A stretch of 64,000 nt of DNA. Origin: a secondary endosymbiont of Ctenarytaina eucalypti. GTDB lineage: Bacteria; Pseudomonadota; Gammaproteobacteria; Enterobacterales; Enterobacteriaceae. The translations under genes were made by a program, and so were the position numbers. Positions within the stretch are counted from its first letter, which is position 1. Every line of letters begins with the position of its first letter. The DNA lies in contig NC_018419.1 in NCBI RefSeq assembly GCF_000287335.1, forward strand, positions 1,302,001-1,366,000, given 5' to 3'. Under the pieces are notes generated by a model, which worked only from the letters and a program-made list of their open reading frames with translations, made no database searches and had not been told where the DNA came from. This document shows positions 1 to 9,570 of the stretch, one piece after another.

Positions 1-1153
1 AGTAGAGTAGAGCGTCTGATAGTGGAGTCCTTAAAACAAGCAGAGTACGGTATATGCGCTATCTAGTAGTATGCGGCTAAAATATTCATTGATTTATTGC
101 AAATAATCACACAGCAATATTTCTGATGCAACGATGCTGAAGGATTGCATAAAACATATCCACTTGCACATCACGCCTGCCTTAGGTGACGGAGCTTAGC
201 ATGCACCTTACTGCTATTTGCTGTGGAATATAGAAAAAACACAAGCCTTTTGCTCTGGTACTAGAAGAAGAATCAAGATTGAGAAGTGTATATTATGAGT
301 GTGACACCGAGTATTGAGCAATCAGGAGCTTGACTGTAGTTAGAGGGTCTAAAAAAGAATATGAGTTATCACCGAAAGATAACGACTAGAACAGTTCTGT
401 TCTTTTTCAATCCATCATGCTATTTTCTGATGCAAGTCTAAATAAAAACGATGCACCGCAGGGGATATGATGGGAATCATCAAATCCGTAAAATAACCTA
501 CGCTGTTCGTAGGAAGGCTTTAATGCCATTCTTTTTCGTAAGAACAGCGATGCTAGCGATTAACGCGTCGACTAATCTATGTTTTTTAATATACATCTAA
601 GATTTTATGCCTTTAAATATTGGGAAAACGAAACAGTTAGACATATAAGACATTTTAACGATGATGCTCATCAATGTACATGCTGGAAATTTTCTTCTAC
701 TGGGAAAAGTTAAGTAAAATCATGGCCGCTATCTTGACCTCATGCCGTGCTCAAATTCGAGAAAGCCAGGGGGTAATTATCGTCCCTAAGATGAGGCATG
801 ATTGCCATTGGCATCTTTTTGTCTCGCGGTATAGCTTTATTGGTAAGGAACGCTCTCTGATTTTTAGAATGCATTATGGAAAAGAGTGACATGCTCTCTA
901 TGCATTATAGTGCGGCTAATAAGATTAGATTTAATAATCATGTTCATTTAGGCGATTAACGCTAGATCTTGAAGCTGTCCTTTAACATGCGTGACCTTAG
1001 TAGTGCTGTATATTTATTGATGCGTTTAGATACTTAGATAAGTATCTATTTTGATAATATGAAGCTGTATCATGAAATAGAGTGAATATATGAAATTTTT
1101 TAAGAGAATTGTTTATCACGTAGTCCTGTAGATCCTTATAACGCTCTTATATG
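1..1153. other. Gene-poor AT-rich spacer downstream of hemE
   Basis: No intact gene is visible. The only open stretch of note, 71 codons on the plus strand at 674-889, has no recognisable family and overlaps a possible nfi fossil on the other strand. Base composition is like the other decayed spacers of the window. Confidence 0.6.
690..775 (-). pseudogene. nfi: Possible fragment of endonuclease V gene
   Basis: On the minus strand, two adjacent frames read GFLEFEHG and then EVKIAAMILLNFS. These resemble the [20 protein letters not shown] stretch near residue 40 of endonuclease V. In E. coli nfi lies directly downstream of hemE in the same direction, as here. The match is short, needs one frameshift, and lies about 380 bp from hemE, farther than expected, so an insertion or a chance match must be considered. 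If real, the enzyme (deaminated-adenine repair) is lost. Confidence 0.3.
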
Positions 1154-2218
1154 CTAATAATGATAGGGTTTTGATAGCCGATGTACTGCCTCAACGAAAT
1201 GCCCCGCATGTGCCGGGGGCACATTTTGATGCATTCCGTGCCCGAGGTTGAAGATATGCCCTGCGCCCGGGCCAAAACCGTCTAGAATAGACATTACTTC
1301 ACGCTCGATGCGCTTTGGTGAGCCGTAGAGCACCGAGGGGTCCATATTGCCCTGCAATGCTACTTTTTGACCAACCCGACGCCGGGCGTCGGCAATGTCG
1401 GTGCTCCAGTCAAGGCCTAGCGCATCGCAGCCGGTGGCGGCTATCGATTCGAGCCATTGGCCTCCTCCTTTGGTAAATAGCGTCACTGGAACCCGGCGAC
1501 TGTCGTGTTCACGTAAGAGACCATCAACAATTTTATGCATATAGTATAGAGAAAATTCTCGATAATCAGCGCCGGTTAGCACGCCTCCCCAAGTGTCAAA
1601 TAGCATAACCGACTGAGCACCTGCGCTGATTTGGCCGTTAAGATACAAGACCACGCTGTCTGCTAATTTGTCCAGTAGCAAATGTAATGTTTCTGGTTCG
1701 GTATATAGCAATTGTTTAATTTTACTGAAGACCTTGCTGCTGCTTCCTTCTACCATGTACGTGGCGAGTGTCCAGGGGCTTCCGGAGAATCCGATTAATG
1801 GTACGGACCCCCGAAGGTGTCCGCGAATAGCACGTACCGTGTTCATTACATAGCCAAGATCCTGCTCAGGATCGGGGATCGGAAGTTTTTCTACGTCACG
1901 TCGGCTTTTTATAGGGTGTAAAAAACGAGGGCCTTCTCCATACTCAAACCATAATCCTAGTCCCATGGCGTCTGGGATAGTGAGAATGTCAGAAAATAAA
2001 ATCGCAGCATCTAGTGGATAGCGACGTAGTGGCTGTAGAGTGACTTCAGAGGATAGATCGGTGTTTCGACAAAGTGACATAAAATTGCCAGCCTTTGCTC
2101 GTGTTATTTTGTATTCCGGTAAATAACGGCCGGCTTGGCGCATCATCCAGACTGGCGTTACGTCGACCGGTTGCCGAAGTAGGGCGCGAAGGTAGCGATC
2201 GTTTTTCAATGTGCTCAT
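1154..2218 (-). CDS. hemE: Uroporphyrinogen decarboxylase
   Basis: Cytosolic haem-pathway enzyme that removes the four acetate carboxyls of uroporphyrinogen III to give coproporphyrinogen III. The 354-residue product matches the E. coli protein end to end: it opens [16 protein letters not shown], carries the substrate-binding [14 protein letters not shown] motif near residue 25, FSDIL with the catalytic-type aspartate, [13 protein letters not shown], and the C-terminal NLGHG(M)HQ motif. I chose the ATG at 2218, not the in-frame TTG at 2263 or the ATG at 2254, because it aligns with the family start and has an AAGGA ribosome site seven bases upstream. The gene stands alone: nudC upstream and probably nfi downstream are decayed. 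Haem is needed by the cyo oxidase encoded later in the window. Confidence 0.97.
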   Translation of the reverse strand: MSTLKNDRYLRALLRQPVDVTPVWMMRQAGRYLPEYKITRAKAGNFMSLCRNTDLSSEVTLQPLRRYPLDAAILFSDILTIPDAMGLGLWFEYGEGPRFLHPIKSRRDVEKLPIPDPEQDLGYVMNTVRAIRGHLRGSVPLIGFSGSPWTLATYMVEGSSSKVFSKIKQLLYTEPETLHLLLDKLADSVVLYLNGQISAGAQSVMLFDTWGGVLTGADYREFSLYYMHKIVDGLLREHDSRRVPVTLFTKGGGQWLESIAATGCDALGLDWSTDIADARRRVGQKVALQGNMDPSVLYGSPKRIEREVMSILDGFGPGAGHIFNLGHGMHQNVPPAHAGHFVEAVHRLSKPYHY

Positions 2219-2289
2219 GAAGGTATCCTTGGTGTGATAAGTGAATTCTATCATGAGCAGCAAGTTTTACCGATGCAAGCAGTAACGAG

Positions 2290-2915
2290 CATCTTTTTTT
2301 AAGTCATTGGAGAGCCGCAGGTATCAACAGACGTGTTAAATGCACTAAATATTGTAAAGGGGGCTTACCGCTATCAGTGCTATTGATGCTTTACGCGAAT
2401 AGTGTGCTTTGCACATTACTAACATCGTAATCCTGTACAAAATGTTGACTGCTTTGATCCTCTCGATTAATGGTAAATCTATATAGTTAGGTAGACTAGA
2501 TCATTGATGAGTACATTCCCGTGCTCTTGAATGGGGATATTTTAGTCAAAAAGCACTAGTGTGATAATGTTGTTTTTCTATTTTCTCTAGGTCAACTAGC
2601 TGTGCTGCTCAAGCGCTTATTTTAACAGAGGGGTTTATAAAACTCACACTGATAAGGTAGGATGACATATGACATGCCACACTGTAGGCAGGATGAGAGG
2701 TGTTATTTTCTTTGCCTCACTCTGTCGCTATGATGGTTGGGTGTATGAAAAAGGTTTTTAGATGAAGCCAATTGAATATTACTATATTTTTTGCTTTTAT
2801 CAAATAAAATAGAGCTAGTGCAGCAATACTACTACTGCTATGCGATCAATCGGCACCGATCATTGTACATCTCGAGTTGTCGACTGCGATAGGCCTGAGT
2901 GAGCTGTACTTTGAG
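2290..2915 (-). pseudogene. nudC: Decayed NADH pyrophosphatase / RNA decapping gene
   Basis: Minus-strand frames read KVQLTQAYRSRQLEMYNDRC at about 2850-2911, matching GVQLAEFYRSHKYCGYCG just before the zinc finger of NudC, and GKPPLQYL..LTRLLIPAAL at about 2300-2365, matching the C-terminal PPPGTVARRLIEDTV. The spacing between the two (about 540 bp) fits the family, and nudC lies immediately upstream of hemE in E. coli. Frameshifts, stops and loss of the zinc-finger cysteines and Nudix box make this a clear fossil if the assignment is right. I could not place the N-terminal third. Confidence 0.55.
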
Positions 2916-3650
2916 TATTCTCATGCGATAATTCCGGGCTATTGGTGACTGTCATTCACCAAAAAAATTTAGTCCCGTCCGATCAATCACTAAATAGGTA
3001 CTTTTATCACGTGTTGACGTTTTTATACTGACTAACCCCCGCTGGTGGCTCTCTAGTGCGGAGCGTAAGAACCGTTTAAACGCTTTAGCAGAAGATTAAG
3101 CGGTATTAAAAGTAACTCAATACAGCTCATCTTTTTCCCTCAGCGAAAGAAAAACGCCTATTTCATAATCAGTACCTCAGTGATCTTAGGTTCTAAGTAG
3201 ACGAGTCGTTGTGTACATTCTTCAATAGAACGTTTCTCTATTTATGAAGCAAGGGCCAAGTCGTTCATCCATATTTTCAGATCACTGCGCTATCTTGAAG
3301 TCTGTATTTGTAAGTAAAGCATTAGTTATTATGAGATTTAGGATGGCAATAAAGGGTATTGATTAAAATGAATTTAGTGAACTAACGTAATAATTTCCTC
3401 TATACATGTGCTGTATTAAAAAAGTTAATCTACATATAATTAAGAGCAATTTTTTAATATTGAATTTTTTTGAAAAAAAGAACCATATCTCAGTTTTATG
3501 GACAAACATTCATATATGATTTTTCTTTTTGTATTAATAGAGCATCAGTCATACACGGAGTGTAGAATGTTTGTTGGGTGGGGTAAAAACTTAGGATAGC
3601 AGGTGATATGTTATAAACTGCATGTATTTTTAGTAAAAATAAAAGATCCT
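2916..3650. other. Spacer without recognisable gene
   Basis: AT-rich, with no open frame of useful length. The first few hundred bases may hold the N-terminal part of the nudC fossil, but I could not align it. The last 250 bases before yedJ are very AT-rich homopolymer-like sequence. Confidence 0.5.
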
Positions 3651-4382
3651 TCAATGCCCGTGCTTTTTTTCTAAACTTTCCATCACTTTATGGTTTATAT
3701 TAAAACGCTCTAATGTTTCTTGATCTAGTTGGTAATGTTCTCCTTTTAGTTCTGCACATAATTTACTCATAAAGGTCACTAGGTATTCGATATTATATCG
3801 AGCCATTTTTTTCCCCAGGTCGGTTTGCATGCTGTCAGCTAAGGTCAGTAATTTGGTTTGAAAGTGATCAAAAGTATAATTGACATCATCCAGCTGCCGG
3901 TATAAGGCAAGCGGGTCAGACGCATGAAATAACCCCCGACCTAATTGCCCAGCCACATGGAACACCCTTGCTATTCCTATGGCTCCTAAAGATTCTAGCC
4001 GATCGGCATCCTGTACAATTTTTGCTTCTAATGTTTCTGGTGTGATACCGGCGCTGAAGCTATGAGCCTCTATTGCATGCGCTACTCCGCTGTAGAGCGG
4101 GGCTGGGAATGTCGGAAAGTGGTGAGCGAGAATTTCTTGTGTACGTAGAGCAGCCTGCTGTGATGCTAGATGACGTTGGGAGTGATTTTTTGGTAAATTC
4201 ACCACGTCATGGAAATAGGAAGCAGCTAATATGATCATGCCGTCTGCGTCGGTAAACTGCATGATTCGACGGGCAGTTTTCCACACCCGACTAAAATGAG
4301 AAATATCATGCGCTTTGTCATTTTGAGGAAAATACCGCTCTAAATATTTCTGAAACATAATCTCCCATTTTTCTAAAGTCAT
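3651..4382 (-). CDS. yedJ: HD-domain phosphohydrolase, YedJ family
   Basis: A 243-residue soluble protein of the HD superfamily of metal-dependent phosphohydrolases; the physiological substrate of YedJ is not known. It opens MTLEKWEIMFQKYLERYF, then shows the first histidine motif HDISHFSRVWKTA near residue 25, the HD pair in SYFHDVVNLPKNH near 60, and the conserved block AKIVQDADRLESLGAIGIAR near 120-140 with the second aspartate. Length is close to E. coli YedJ (231). It is a lone gene with 1.4 kb of decayed sequence before it and 1.7 kb after it, so its survival implies a useful role. The ATG at 4382 aligns with the family start. Confidence 0.88.
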   Translation of the reverse strand: MTLEKWEIMFQKYLERYFPQNDKAHDISHFSRVWKTARRIMQFTDADGMIILAASYFHDVVNLPKNHSQRHLASQQAALRTQEILAHHFPTFPAPLYSGVAHAIEAHSFSAGITPETLEAKIVQDADRLESLGAIGIARVFHVAGQLGRGLFHASDPLALYRQLDDVNYTFDHFQTKLLTLADSMQTDLGKKMARYNIEYLVTFMSKLCAELKGEHYQLDQETLERFNINHKVMESLEKKHGH

Positions 4383-5349
4383 ACTCCCAACCTCTACGTG
4401 CTATGAATTGTGGTCGCATTATGAATGTTATTAGATATTACAGAAAATCGATGGCATCGCCGTCGATGTTAGAGGGAAAGAGTAATTATTTGTTAACCAA
4501 ACGAATAAAAATATTGCAGCTCATACCGGCTTTATTAGCTAAGTATAATTTATGAGGCGTTGTACGTCGGTAGCGCTACCGTTACGCGATCCTGATCGTA
4601 TTGAGCACTTCTCGTAGCATCAACTGCTTTAAGACTTTAACCATTAGTCTCGCCTTGCCTGTTTTTGATCATCAAAGTCATGACCCCGGGGAGCATGCTA
4701 AAGTGTTTTTAAGCCCGAAAATAATTTATTTCACCCTGTGACCGTAAAGATAATTTTCTTTCTTTTGCCATGGATTATGACGAATCCAAAGAGCCTGATG
4801 TTTAACTTTGAGGTTGCACCTCTCATGGCATTAGGATAACCAATCTTTCACATTCTTCTTCGGGATAAGAGGCGTTATTGTCTTCCTGAGAACGACTAAT
4901 TGGCATAACGATAGAGCTGTACTGTTTTGCTATGACGGAAGAGCGGACAATGCTTGGCAGTGAGTGTCTAACTATTGATTATGCTTTATCACTATAATGA
5001 TTTTAATAAATTGATTAAAAAAGATAAGTTTAGTTTATTATCGGTTGAGCGCACTGCCTGCAGTGGAAATAGACAGTTTCTATAGCACGATGAATGGTTC
5101 ATATCACCACCTAACTGACTCATAACATGTTCCTATAGGCGGCGTGGTTTTCTGATAAGATAAACGCATGAGTCATTGATGAGCGCATAAAAAGAGAATA
5201 TTCCTCTTGGGAGGATGAGCGGATTAGGTGCCTAATTGAGTGCGTTTTTATTTATATAGCGTCATCACCACGAGCTGAGCATAACAAAAGTATTAAGCCT
5301 TTCTTTAAAAACCTGACAATGACTGATTGCTTCATTGAGAGTGCTGGGA
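4383..5349. other. Spacer without recognisable gene
   Basis: No open frame over 60 codons stands out. By synteny with E. coli (tyrA facing pheA) a pheA relic on the plus strand could be expected here, but I could not find one I would defend. Confidence 0.45.
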
Positions 5350-5965
5350 TAACAGTATTAAGCAAAAAGGGTAGGGAGACTCTTTCGGAGAAGGGATAGT
5401 ATCAATACGTGAAGAGAGTTGAGTAGGGGTCATCTAGGAGCAAAGAGCGGAATACATACAGCTATCTTTGCAGAGTTACTGTGCATAGATAGCAACCCCA
5501 GAAACATATCGGCTCTACCGGATGTCATACAGCAACTGCACGAAAAATAATCAGGACAGCGTCGGCTTACGGCGCTGATGATACACGTTGCTAGAAGAAG
5601 CAACGTGCTTATTAAGAAAAAGACTCGTCCTGCTACTACGGTCACCTCGTGGTAAGAGCACTACATAATATCATGCATTCAACAAATTTAATCTTATATT
5701 TAACAGAGTTACCTAGTTCATGGACTGATAAGAAAATCTATTTATTTAATCAAATGAATATCGCCTGAAAAAACACGCTGAAGCTGCTTGAAGCATATCA
5801 TTTTTACGGCGATAATGATGGCGCTTCTCTCTCGGCTCGTTAATCCGGTACGCCCCATCTTCTGAGTGTTTAGCATCTCATAACGTGCAGACTCATGTGA
5901 GTCTGAAGAGTACGAAAATTCTCGCATCATGAGAGAAAACTTTACTTTTAAGGTATGTGCTCTTA
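5350..5965 (-). pseudogene. tyrA: Decayed chorismate mutase / prephenate dehydrogenase gene
   Basis: On the minus strand from 5945 the frame reads LKVKFSLMMREFSYSSDS, matching IEDVLRRVMRESYSSEND at the junction of the chorismate mutase and dehydrogenase domains of TyrA, followed by AIIIAVKMICFKQLQRVF against VVIVGGGGQMGRLFEKML (the NAD-binding fold, glycines gone). After an internal deletion, the frame near 5475-5540 reads QLL...RYVSGVAIYAQ and LCKDSCMYSALC, matching [32 protein letters not shown]. Stops, frameshifts and missing glycines show it is dead. Loss implies no prephenate-to-tyrosine route from this locus. The open stretches at 5430-5645 and 5742-5930 are pieces of it, not genes. Confidence 0.6.
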
Positions 5966-6076
5966 GGTGTGTTGGGTGACATAGTCAATCATTACGGAGA
6001 ACGTAGTAGTATATTCTTCTATGCGTCGCGGTAAGGAAGTATATCTTCAAGATGCTCGATCATAGGGAAGTGACAC

Positions 6077-6424
6077 TTAGTGCAGCCGCTCTTTAATGCG
6101 CGCTGCTTTACCGGTGCGTGAACGTAGGTAATAAAGCTTAGCTTTTCGAACAGCGCCCCGGCGTTTTACAGACATACTGTCGATAATTGGAGAATGCATC
6201 TGGAACACACGCTCAAGGCCTTCGCCTTTGGCGGTTTTTCGAACAGTGAATGCAGAATGCAAACCTCGGTTACGAATAGCAATAACCACGCCCTCAAAAG
6301 TCTGCAGACGTTTTTTGCTGCCTTCAACAACCCATACCTTAACTTCTACCGAGTCGCCTGGGCGGAAGGATGGTAGGTCTTGCTTCATCTGTTTTTTTTC
6401 AATATCTTCTATGGTTTTGCTCAT
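6077..6424 (-). CDS. rplS: 50S ribosomal protein L19
   Basis: L19 sits at the interface of the two ribosomal subunits. The 115-residue protein is nearly identical in the core to E. coli L19: [40 protein letters not shown], and the C-terminal [20 protein letters not shown]. Two ATGs lie in tandem (6427 and 6424); the second aligns with the family start (MS..I). It is the last gene of the rpsP-rimM-trmD-rplS run, 75 bp after trmD. Nothing unusual is seen in the sequence. Confidence 0.97.
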   Translation of the reverse strand: MSKTIEDIEKKQMKQDLPSFRPGDSVEVKVWVVEGSKKRLQTFEGVVIAIRNRGLHSAFTVRKTAKGEGLERVFQMHSPIIDSMSVKRRGAVRKAKLYYLRSRTGKAARIKERLH

Positions 6425-6499
6425 CATGACTCTCTTTCACTCGGTGAACTAACATTTCAGGCTCATAGGACTGTAAATTGATACCTGTGATTATTCTTT

Positions 6500-7285
6500 T
6501 TACATCGCCTGATGGTTCCGCTGGAATTCAGTTAGCAACAATGTTTGCTCGTCAGTGAGGGTAAGGCGTTTAAGAAGCGAAGGTCTTCTCAGCCAGGTAC
6601 GACCTAAAGATTGTTGCAGACGCCAGCGACGAATCGCGGTATGATTGCCGGATAGCAGCACTGGCGGAACGTTCATGCCGTCCAGCGCCTGAGGACGGGT
6701 ATAATGCGGCCAATCCAGCAGCCCGTCTGCGAAGGAGTCCCCCGCAGCAGAAGCATGATGCCCTAGTACGCCCGGGATCAACCGGGAAACCGAGTCAATT
6801 AATGCCATCGCTGCTAACTCCCCCCCAGTGAGAACATAATCACCTATTGACCATTCTTCATCAATCTCAGTAGAAATTAAGCGCTCATCAATCCCTTCAT
6901 AACGGCCACATACTAAAATCATCTTTAGGTTGCTAGCTAGTTCACTTACGCCTTTCTGATCGAGCTTACGGCCCTGAGGAGAGAGATAAATAACCTTAGT
7001 CTCTTTTCCTGCCTTATTTTTTGCGGCATGAATAGCATCTTGCAAAGGCTGAAACATCATGAGCATGCCCGGACCTCCCCCGTAAGGAGGCGCATCTATT
7101 GTACGATTCTGGTCGTGAGTAAATTCACGCGGGCTCCAGCCTTGTATTCTTAGTAGGCCCTGCTTCACTGCTCGACCGGTCACTCCATAATCGGTAATAG
7201 CCTTGAACATCTCTGGAAACAGGCTAATTATACCAATCCATATGCCAACACAGCTGGGAGCACAATCTTGCAAATGAGGCGTCAA
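6500..7285 (-). CDS. trmD: tRNA (guanine-N1)-methyltransferase
   Basis: TrmD methylates G37 next to the anticodon of tRNAs reading CUN, CCN and CGG and prevents +1 frameshifting; it is a homodimeric SPOUT (trefoil-knot) enzyme using S-adenosylmethionine. The conserved core is intact: [64 protein letters not shown], and the C-terminal [19 protein letters not shown]. The start is odd: the codon aligning with the universal first methionine (before WIGII) is ATA at 7243-7241. The first usable in-frame start is a TTG at 7285 that overlaps the rimM stop (TTGA) and would add 14 residues; another TTG is codon 5. There is no strong ribosome site before either, so translational coupling to rimM or initiation at ATA is possible. 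Confidence 0.93.
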   Translation of the reverse strand: MTPHLQDCAPSCVGIWIGIISLFPEMFKAITDYGVTGRAVKQGLLRIQGWSPREFTHDQNRTIDAPPYGGGPGMLMMFQPLQDAIHAAKNKAGKETKVIYLSPQGRKLDQKGVSELASNLKMILVCGRYEGIDERLISTEIDEEWSIGDYVLTGGELAAMALIDSVSRLIPGVLGHHASAAGDSFADGLLDWPHYTRPQALDGMNVPPVLLSGNHTAIRRWRLQQSLGRTWLRRPSLLKRLTLTDEQTLLLTEFQRNHQAM

Positions 7286-7848
7286 AAGTTTGGGTCCCAG
7301 TCAACGGCAATGATATGAGCTTTAAGATCGACCGTCTGAATTACCTTTCCCTCGAGGAAAGGAATCAATCGCTCTTGAATGCCAAAAACATCTTTCAGGT
7401 TAGCTTTTACTACCAGAATATCGTTCGATCCTGTGGCGAATAAATCAACGACTTCGCCCATTTGATAACTGCTAATTGTGATGACCTGGCTGCCAAGCAG
7501 ATCTTTCCAATAGTATACGTCTTTTCCTGGGTCCGGAAATTGCGTCGCATCGACAACAATTTCGCAATTGGTTAAAAGCGTCGCTGTTTGCGGATTTTCT
7601 ATGCCCCTGACCTTGATGAGCAGGTTATGATGGTGTTGCTTCCAATTCTCTACTCTAATAGGCACCCACTTTCCTGATCTTTTAATGAACCAGGGATGGT
7701 AAGAAAAAATATTACTAGCTTTTTCAGTGAAAGAAAAGATTCTGAGCCAGCCATGAATACCATACGAGGAACCCACTAAACCAACGACCATTGGGTCACA
7801 GGGTCCTCTGATAGAGAGTTTTTTACTTATTTTCCGATCAGAAGGCAT
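7282..7848 (-). CDS. rimM: 16S rRNA processing protein RimM
   Basis: RimM binds S19 and the 3' domain of 16S rRNA and helps mature the 30S head. The 188-residue product matches the family throughout: [20 protein letters not shown] at the start of the N-terminal barrel, [15 protein letters not shown], the [10 protein letters not shown] linker, and the C-terminal PRC-barrel segment ETGSNDxL-like [19 protein letters not shown] ending VDWDPNF. The ATG at 7848 lies inside the 3' end of rpsP, giving a 22 bp overlap that arose because rpsP runs past its ancestral stop. Its own stop overlaps the trmD reading frame by 4 bp. It is very likely translated coupled to both neighbours. Confidence 0.95.
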   Translation of the reverse strand: MPSDRKISKKLSIRGPCDPMVVGLVGSSYGIHGWLRIFSFTEKASNIFSYHPWFIKRSGKWVPIRVENWKQHHHNLLIKVRGIENPQTATLLTNCEIVVDATQFPDPGKDVYYWKDLLGSQVITISSYQMGEVVDLFATGSNDILVVKANLKDVFGIQERLIPFLEGKVIQTVDLKAHIIAVDWDPNF

Positions 7849-8096
7849 GACGCTGTTTGTTTCGCATTTTTAATTAGCGCGGAAAGACGTTTAGAAACGG
7901 TTGCGCCTTTGTTAGACCAATATTGAATACGCTCAAGATCTAAACGCAGAGTTTCAGCCTTTCCAGCCGCGATCGGATTGAAAAAACCAATACGTTCAAT
8001 AAAGCGCCCGTCGCGTGCATTACGGCTGTCGGCTACGACGATGTGATAGAATGGACGTTTTTTAGCACCGCCACGTGCTAGACGAATTGTTACCAT
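7827..8096 (-). CDS. rpsP: 30S ribosomal protein S16
   Basis: S16 is an early-binding assembly protein of the 30S body. The first 80 residues are close to E. coli S16: [56 protein letters not shown]. The family normally ends near residue 82 (..NKAA); here the frame continues as [10 protein letters not shown] to 89 residues, so the ancestral stop has been lost and the gene now overlaps rimM by 22 bp. The tail lies outside the conserved fold, so function is probably kept. First gene of the four-gene operon, 112 bp after ffh. Confidence 0.95.
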   Translation of the reverse strand: MVTIRLARGGAKKRPFYHIVVADSRNARDGRFIERIGFFNPIAAGKAETLRLDLERIQYWSNKGATVSKRLSALIKNAKQTASCLLIGK

Positions 8097-8113
8097 AACA
8101 TCCTCATTGAGTC

Positions 8114-8153
8114 AATAAAACAACCGAACCTTTTAGTGGGCGGGGCTTGGTTG
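8114..8153 (-). terminator. Probable intrinsic terminator between ffh and rpsP
   Basis: On the minus strand CAACCAAGCC (8153-8144) can pair with GGTTCGGTTG (8130-8121), with one mismatch and one wobble, around a 13-base loop, followed directly by TTTTATT. It lies downstream of ffh and just before rpsP. It could end ffh transcripts or act as a leaky attenuator in the rpsP leader. Confidence 0.55.
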
Positions 8154-8172
8154 CTGTGAGAAAAACTACAAA

Positions 8173-8200
8173 ATTTTACTCATTTCAAGGTAAAAATCAA
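8173..8200 (-). promoter_or_regulatory. Candidate sigma-70 promoter for rpsP operon
   Basis: Read on the minus strand, TTGATT (8200-8195) and TAAAAT (8178-8173) are separated by 16 bp, directly after the ffh stop. It would start transcripts upstream of the hairpin at 8121-8153, so some read-through would be needed. Pattern match only. Confidence 0.3.
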
Positions 8201-8208
8201 TCCTCTAG

Positions 8209-9570
8209 TTAATGACTAGAAAAGCCGGGCGGTATGATGCCCTTCATAGTGCGTATCATTTTCGCCACACCTCCCTTTTTCAGTTTATTAATCATGCGCT
8301 GCATGTCGTTGAACTGTGTCAGCAAGCGATTGACGTCCTGAACCTGCATGCCGGAGCCGCCGGCAATACGGCGTTTACGTGAGGCTTTTATGATATTAGG
8401 CGCAGCGCGCTCTTTAGCTGTCATGGAGTTGATGATAGATTCCATGTTTACTAGGGCTTGATCGTTCATCTGCGATTTGACGTTATCTGGTAAGCGGCTG
8501 CCCCCAGGTAGTTTGCTTATCATGCTTGATATGCCACCCATCTTTCGCATCTGCTTGATTTGAGAAAGAAAGTCGTTTAAATCGAAAACGTCGTCTGTGT
8601 TAAAAGTGCTGCTTAATTTTTTTGGCGTGATGACACCGACTTTGCGTTCGATATCCTCGATAAAGGATAATACATCACTCATGCCGAGTATGCGCCGAGC
8701 TAGACGCGCTGGATAAAACTCCTCCAGCGCATCGGTGTTTTCTCCGGTCCCTATAAATTTAATAGGTTTTCCGGTGAGATGACGCATAGAAAGCGCCGCG
8801 CCGCCACGTGCATCACCATCGACTTTTGTTAGTATCACCCCAGTTAGCGGTAGTGCTTGGTCAAAAGACTTAGCGGTATGGGCAGCGTCTTGTCCGGTCA
8901 TAGCATCCACCACAAATAGCGTTTCTGCCGGGCGGATTGCAGTGTGGATAGCAATTATTTCTGCCATCATTTTTTCATCTACATGCAGGCAGCCCGCGGT
9001 GTCCACTAGTAGCGCATCATAAAAATTAATTTTAGCATGATTCAGAGCTCGAGTGACGATATTTATCGGCGTTTGCGTAACGTCAGATGGGTAAAAATCA
9101 ACACCTACCGTATCCGCTAATATTGCAAGCTGCTTGATCGCCGCTGGGCGATAAATGTCGGCAGACACCAGTAGTACTTTTTTCTTCTGTTTTTCACGCA
9201 GATATTTTCCCAGCTTTCCGGTGCTTGTGGTTTTTCCAGTACCTTGAGCGCCCGCTATTAACAGCACTGCTGGGGGCTCATCTGATAGATTTAAGGCGCT
9301 TTTTTCGTCACCCATCACGCGAACTAGCTCGGCCCGAACGATCTTGATAAATGTTTGTCCCGGCGTCAGATTTTTATTGACTTCCATCCCAAGTGCGCAT
9401 TCTTTGACCCCGCTGATAAAATCTCGCACTACTGAGAGGGCCACATCAGCTTCCAGTAGCGCCCTGCGTACTTCACGCAGGGTATCTTGTATATTGCTCT
9501 CAGTCAGGCGGCCTCTTCCACTGATGTTGCGAAAGGTTCGCGATAATTTATCAGATAAATTGTCAAACAT
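8209..9570 (-). CDS. ffh: Signal recognition particle protein Ffh
   Basis: GTPase subunit of the SRP, which with 4.5S RNA and FtsY brings nascent inner-membrane proteins to the translocon. Length 453 residues, the same as E. coli. Order: N domain helical bundle (MFDNLSDKLSRTF.., ALLEADVALSVV), G domain with P-loop GAQGTGKTT at about 107-115, VSADIYRPAA, DTAG near 190, TKVDGDARGG near 248, then the M domain with SGMQVQDVNRLLTQF and the C-terminal MIRTMKGIIPPGF. Several methionines of the signal-binding M domain are isoleucine or leucine, as expected under AT drift. Located just upstream of rpsP, as in E. coli. Confidence 0.97.
   Translation of the reverse strand: MFDNLSDKLSRTFRNISGRGRLTESNIQDTLREVRRALLEADVALSVVRDFISGVKECALGMEVNKNLTPGQTFIKIVRAELVRVMGDEKSALNLSDEPPAVLLIAGAQGTGKTTSTGKLGKYLREKQKKKVLLVSADIYRPAAIKQLAILADTVGVDFYPSDVTQTPINIVTRALNHAKINFYDALLVDTAGCLHVDEKMMAEIIAIHTAIRPAETLFVVDAMTGQDAAHTAKSFDQALPLTGVILTKVDGDARGGAALSMRHLTGKPIKFIGTGENTDALEEFYPARLARRILGMSDVLSFIEDIERKVGVITPKKLSSTFNTDDVFDLNDFLSQIKQMRKMGGISSMISKLPGGSRLPDNVKSQMNDQALVNMESIINSMTAKERAAPNIIKASRKRRIAGGSGMQVQDVNRLLTQFNDMQRMINKLKKGGVAKMIRTMKGIIPPGFSSH

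Noticed and set aside
5742-5930. A 62-codon open frame as a small gene
   Set aside because: Its sequence aligns with the linker and NAD-binding region of TyrA and is part of a deleted, frameshifted copy.
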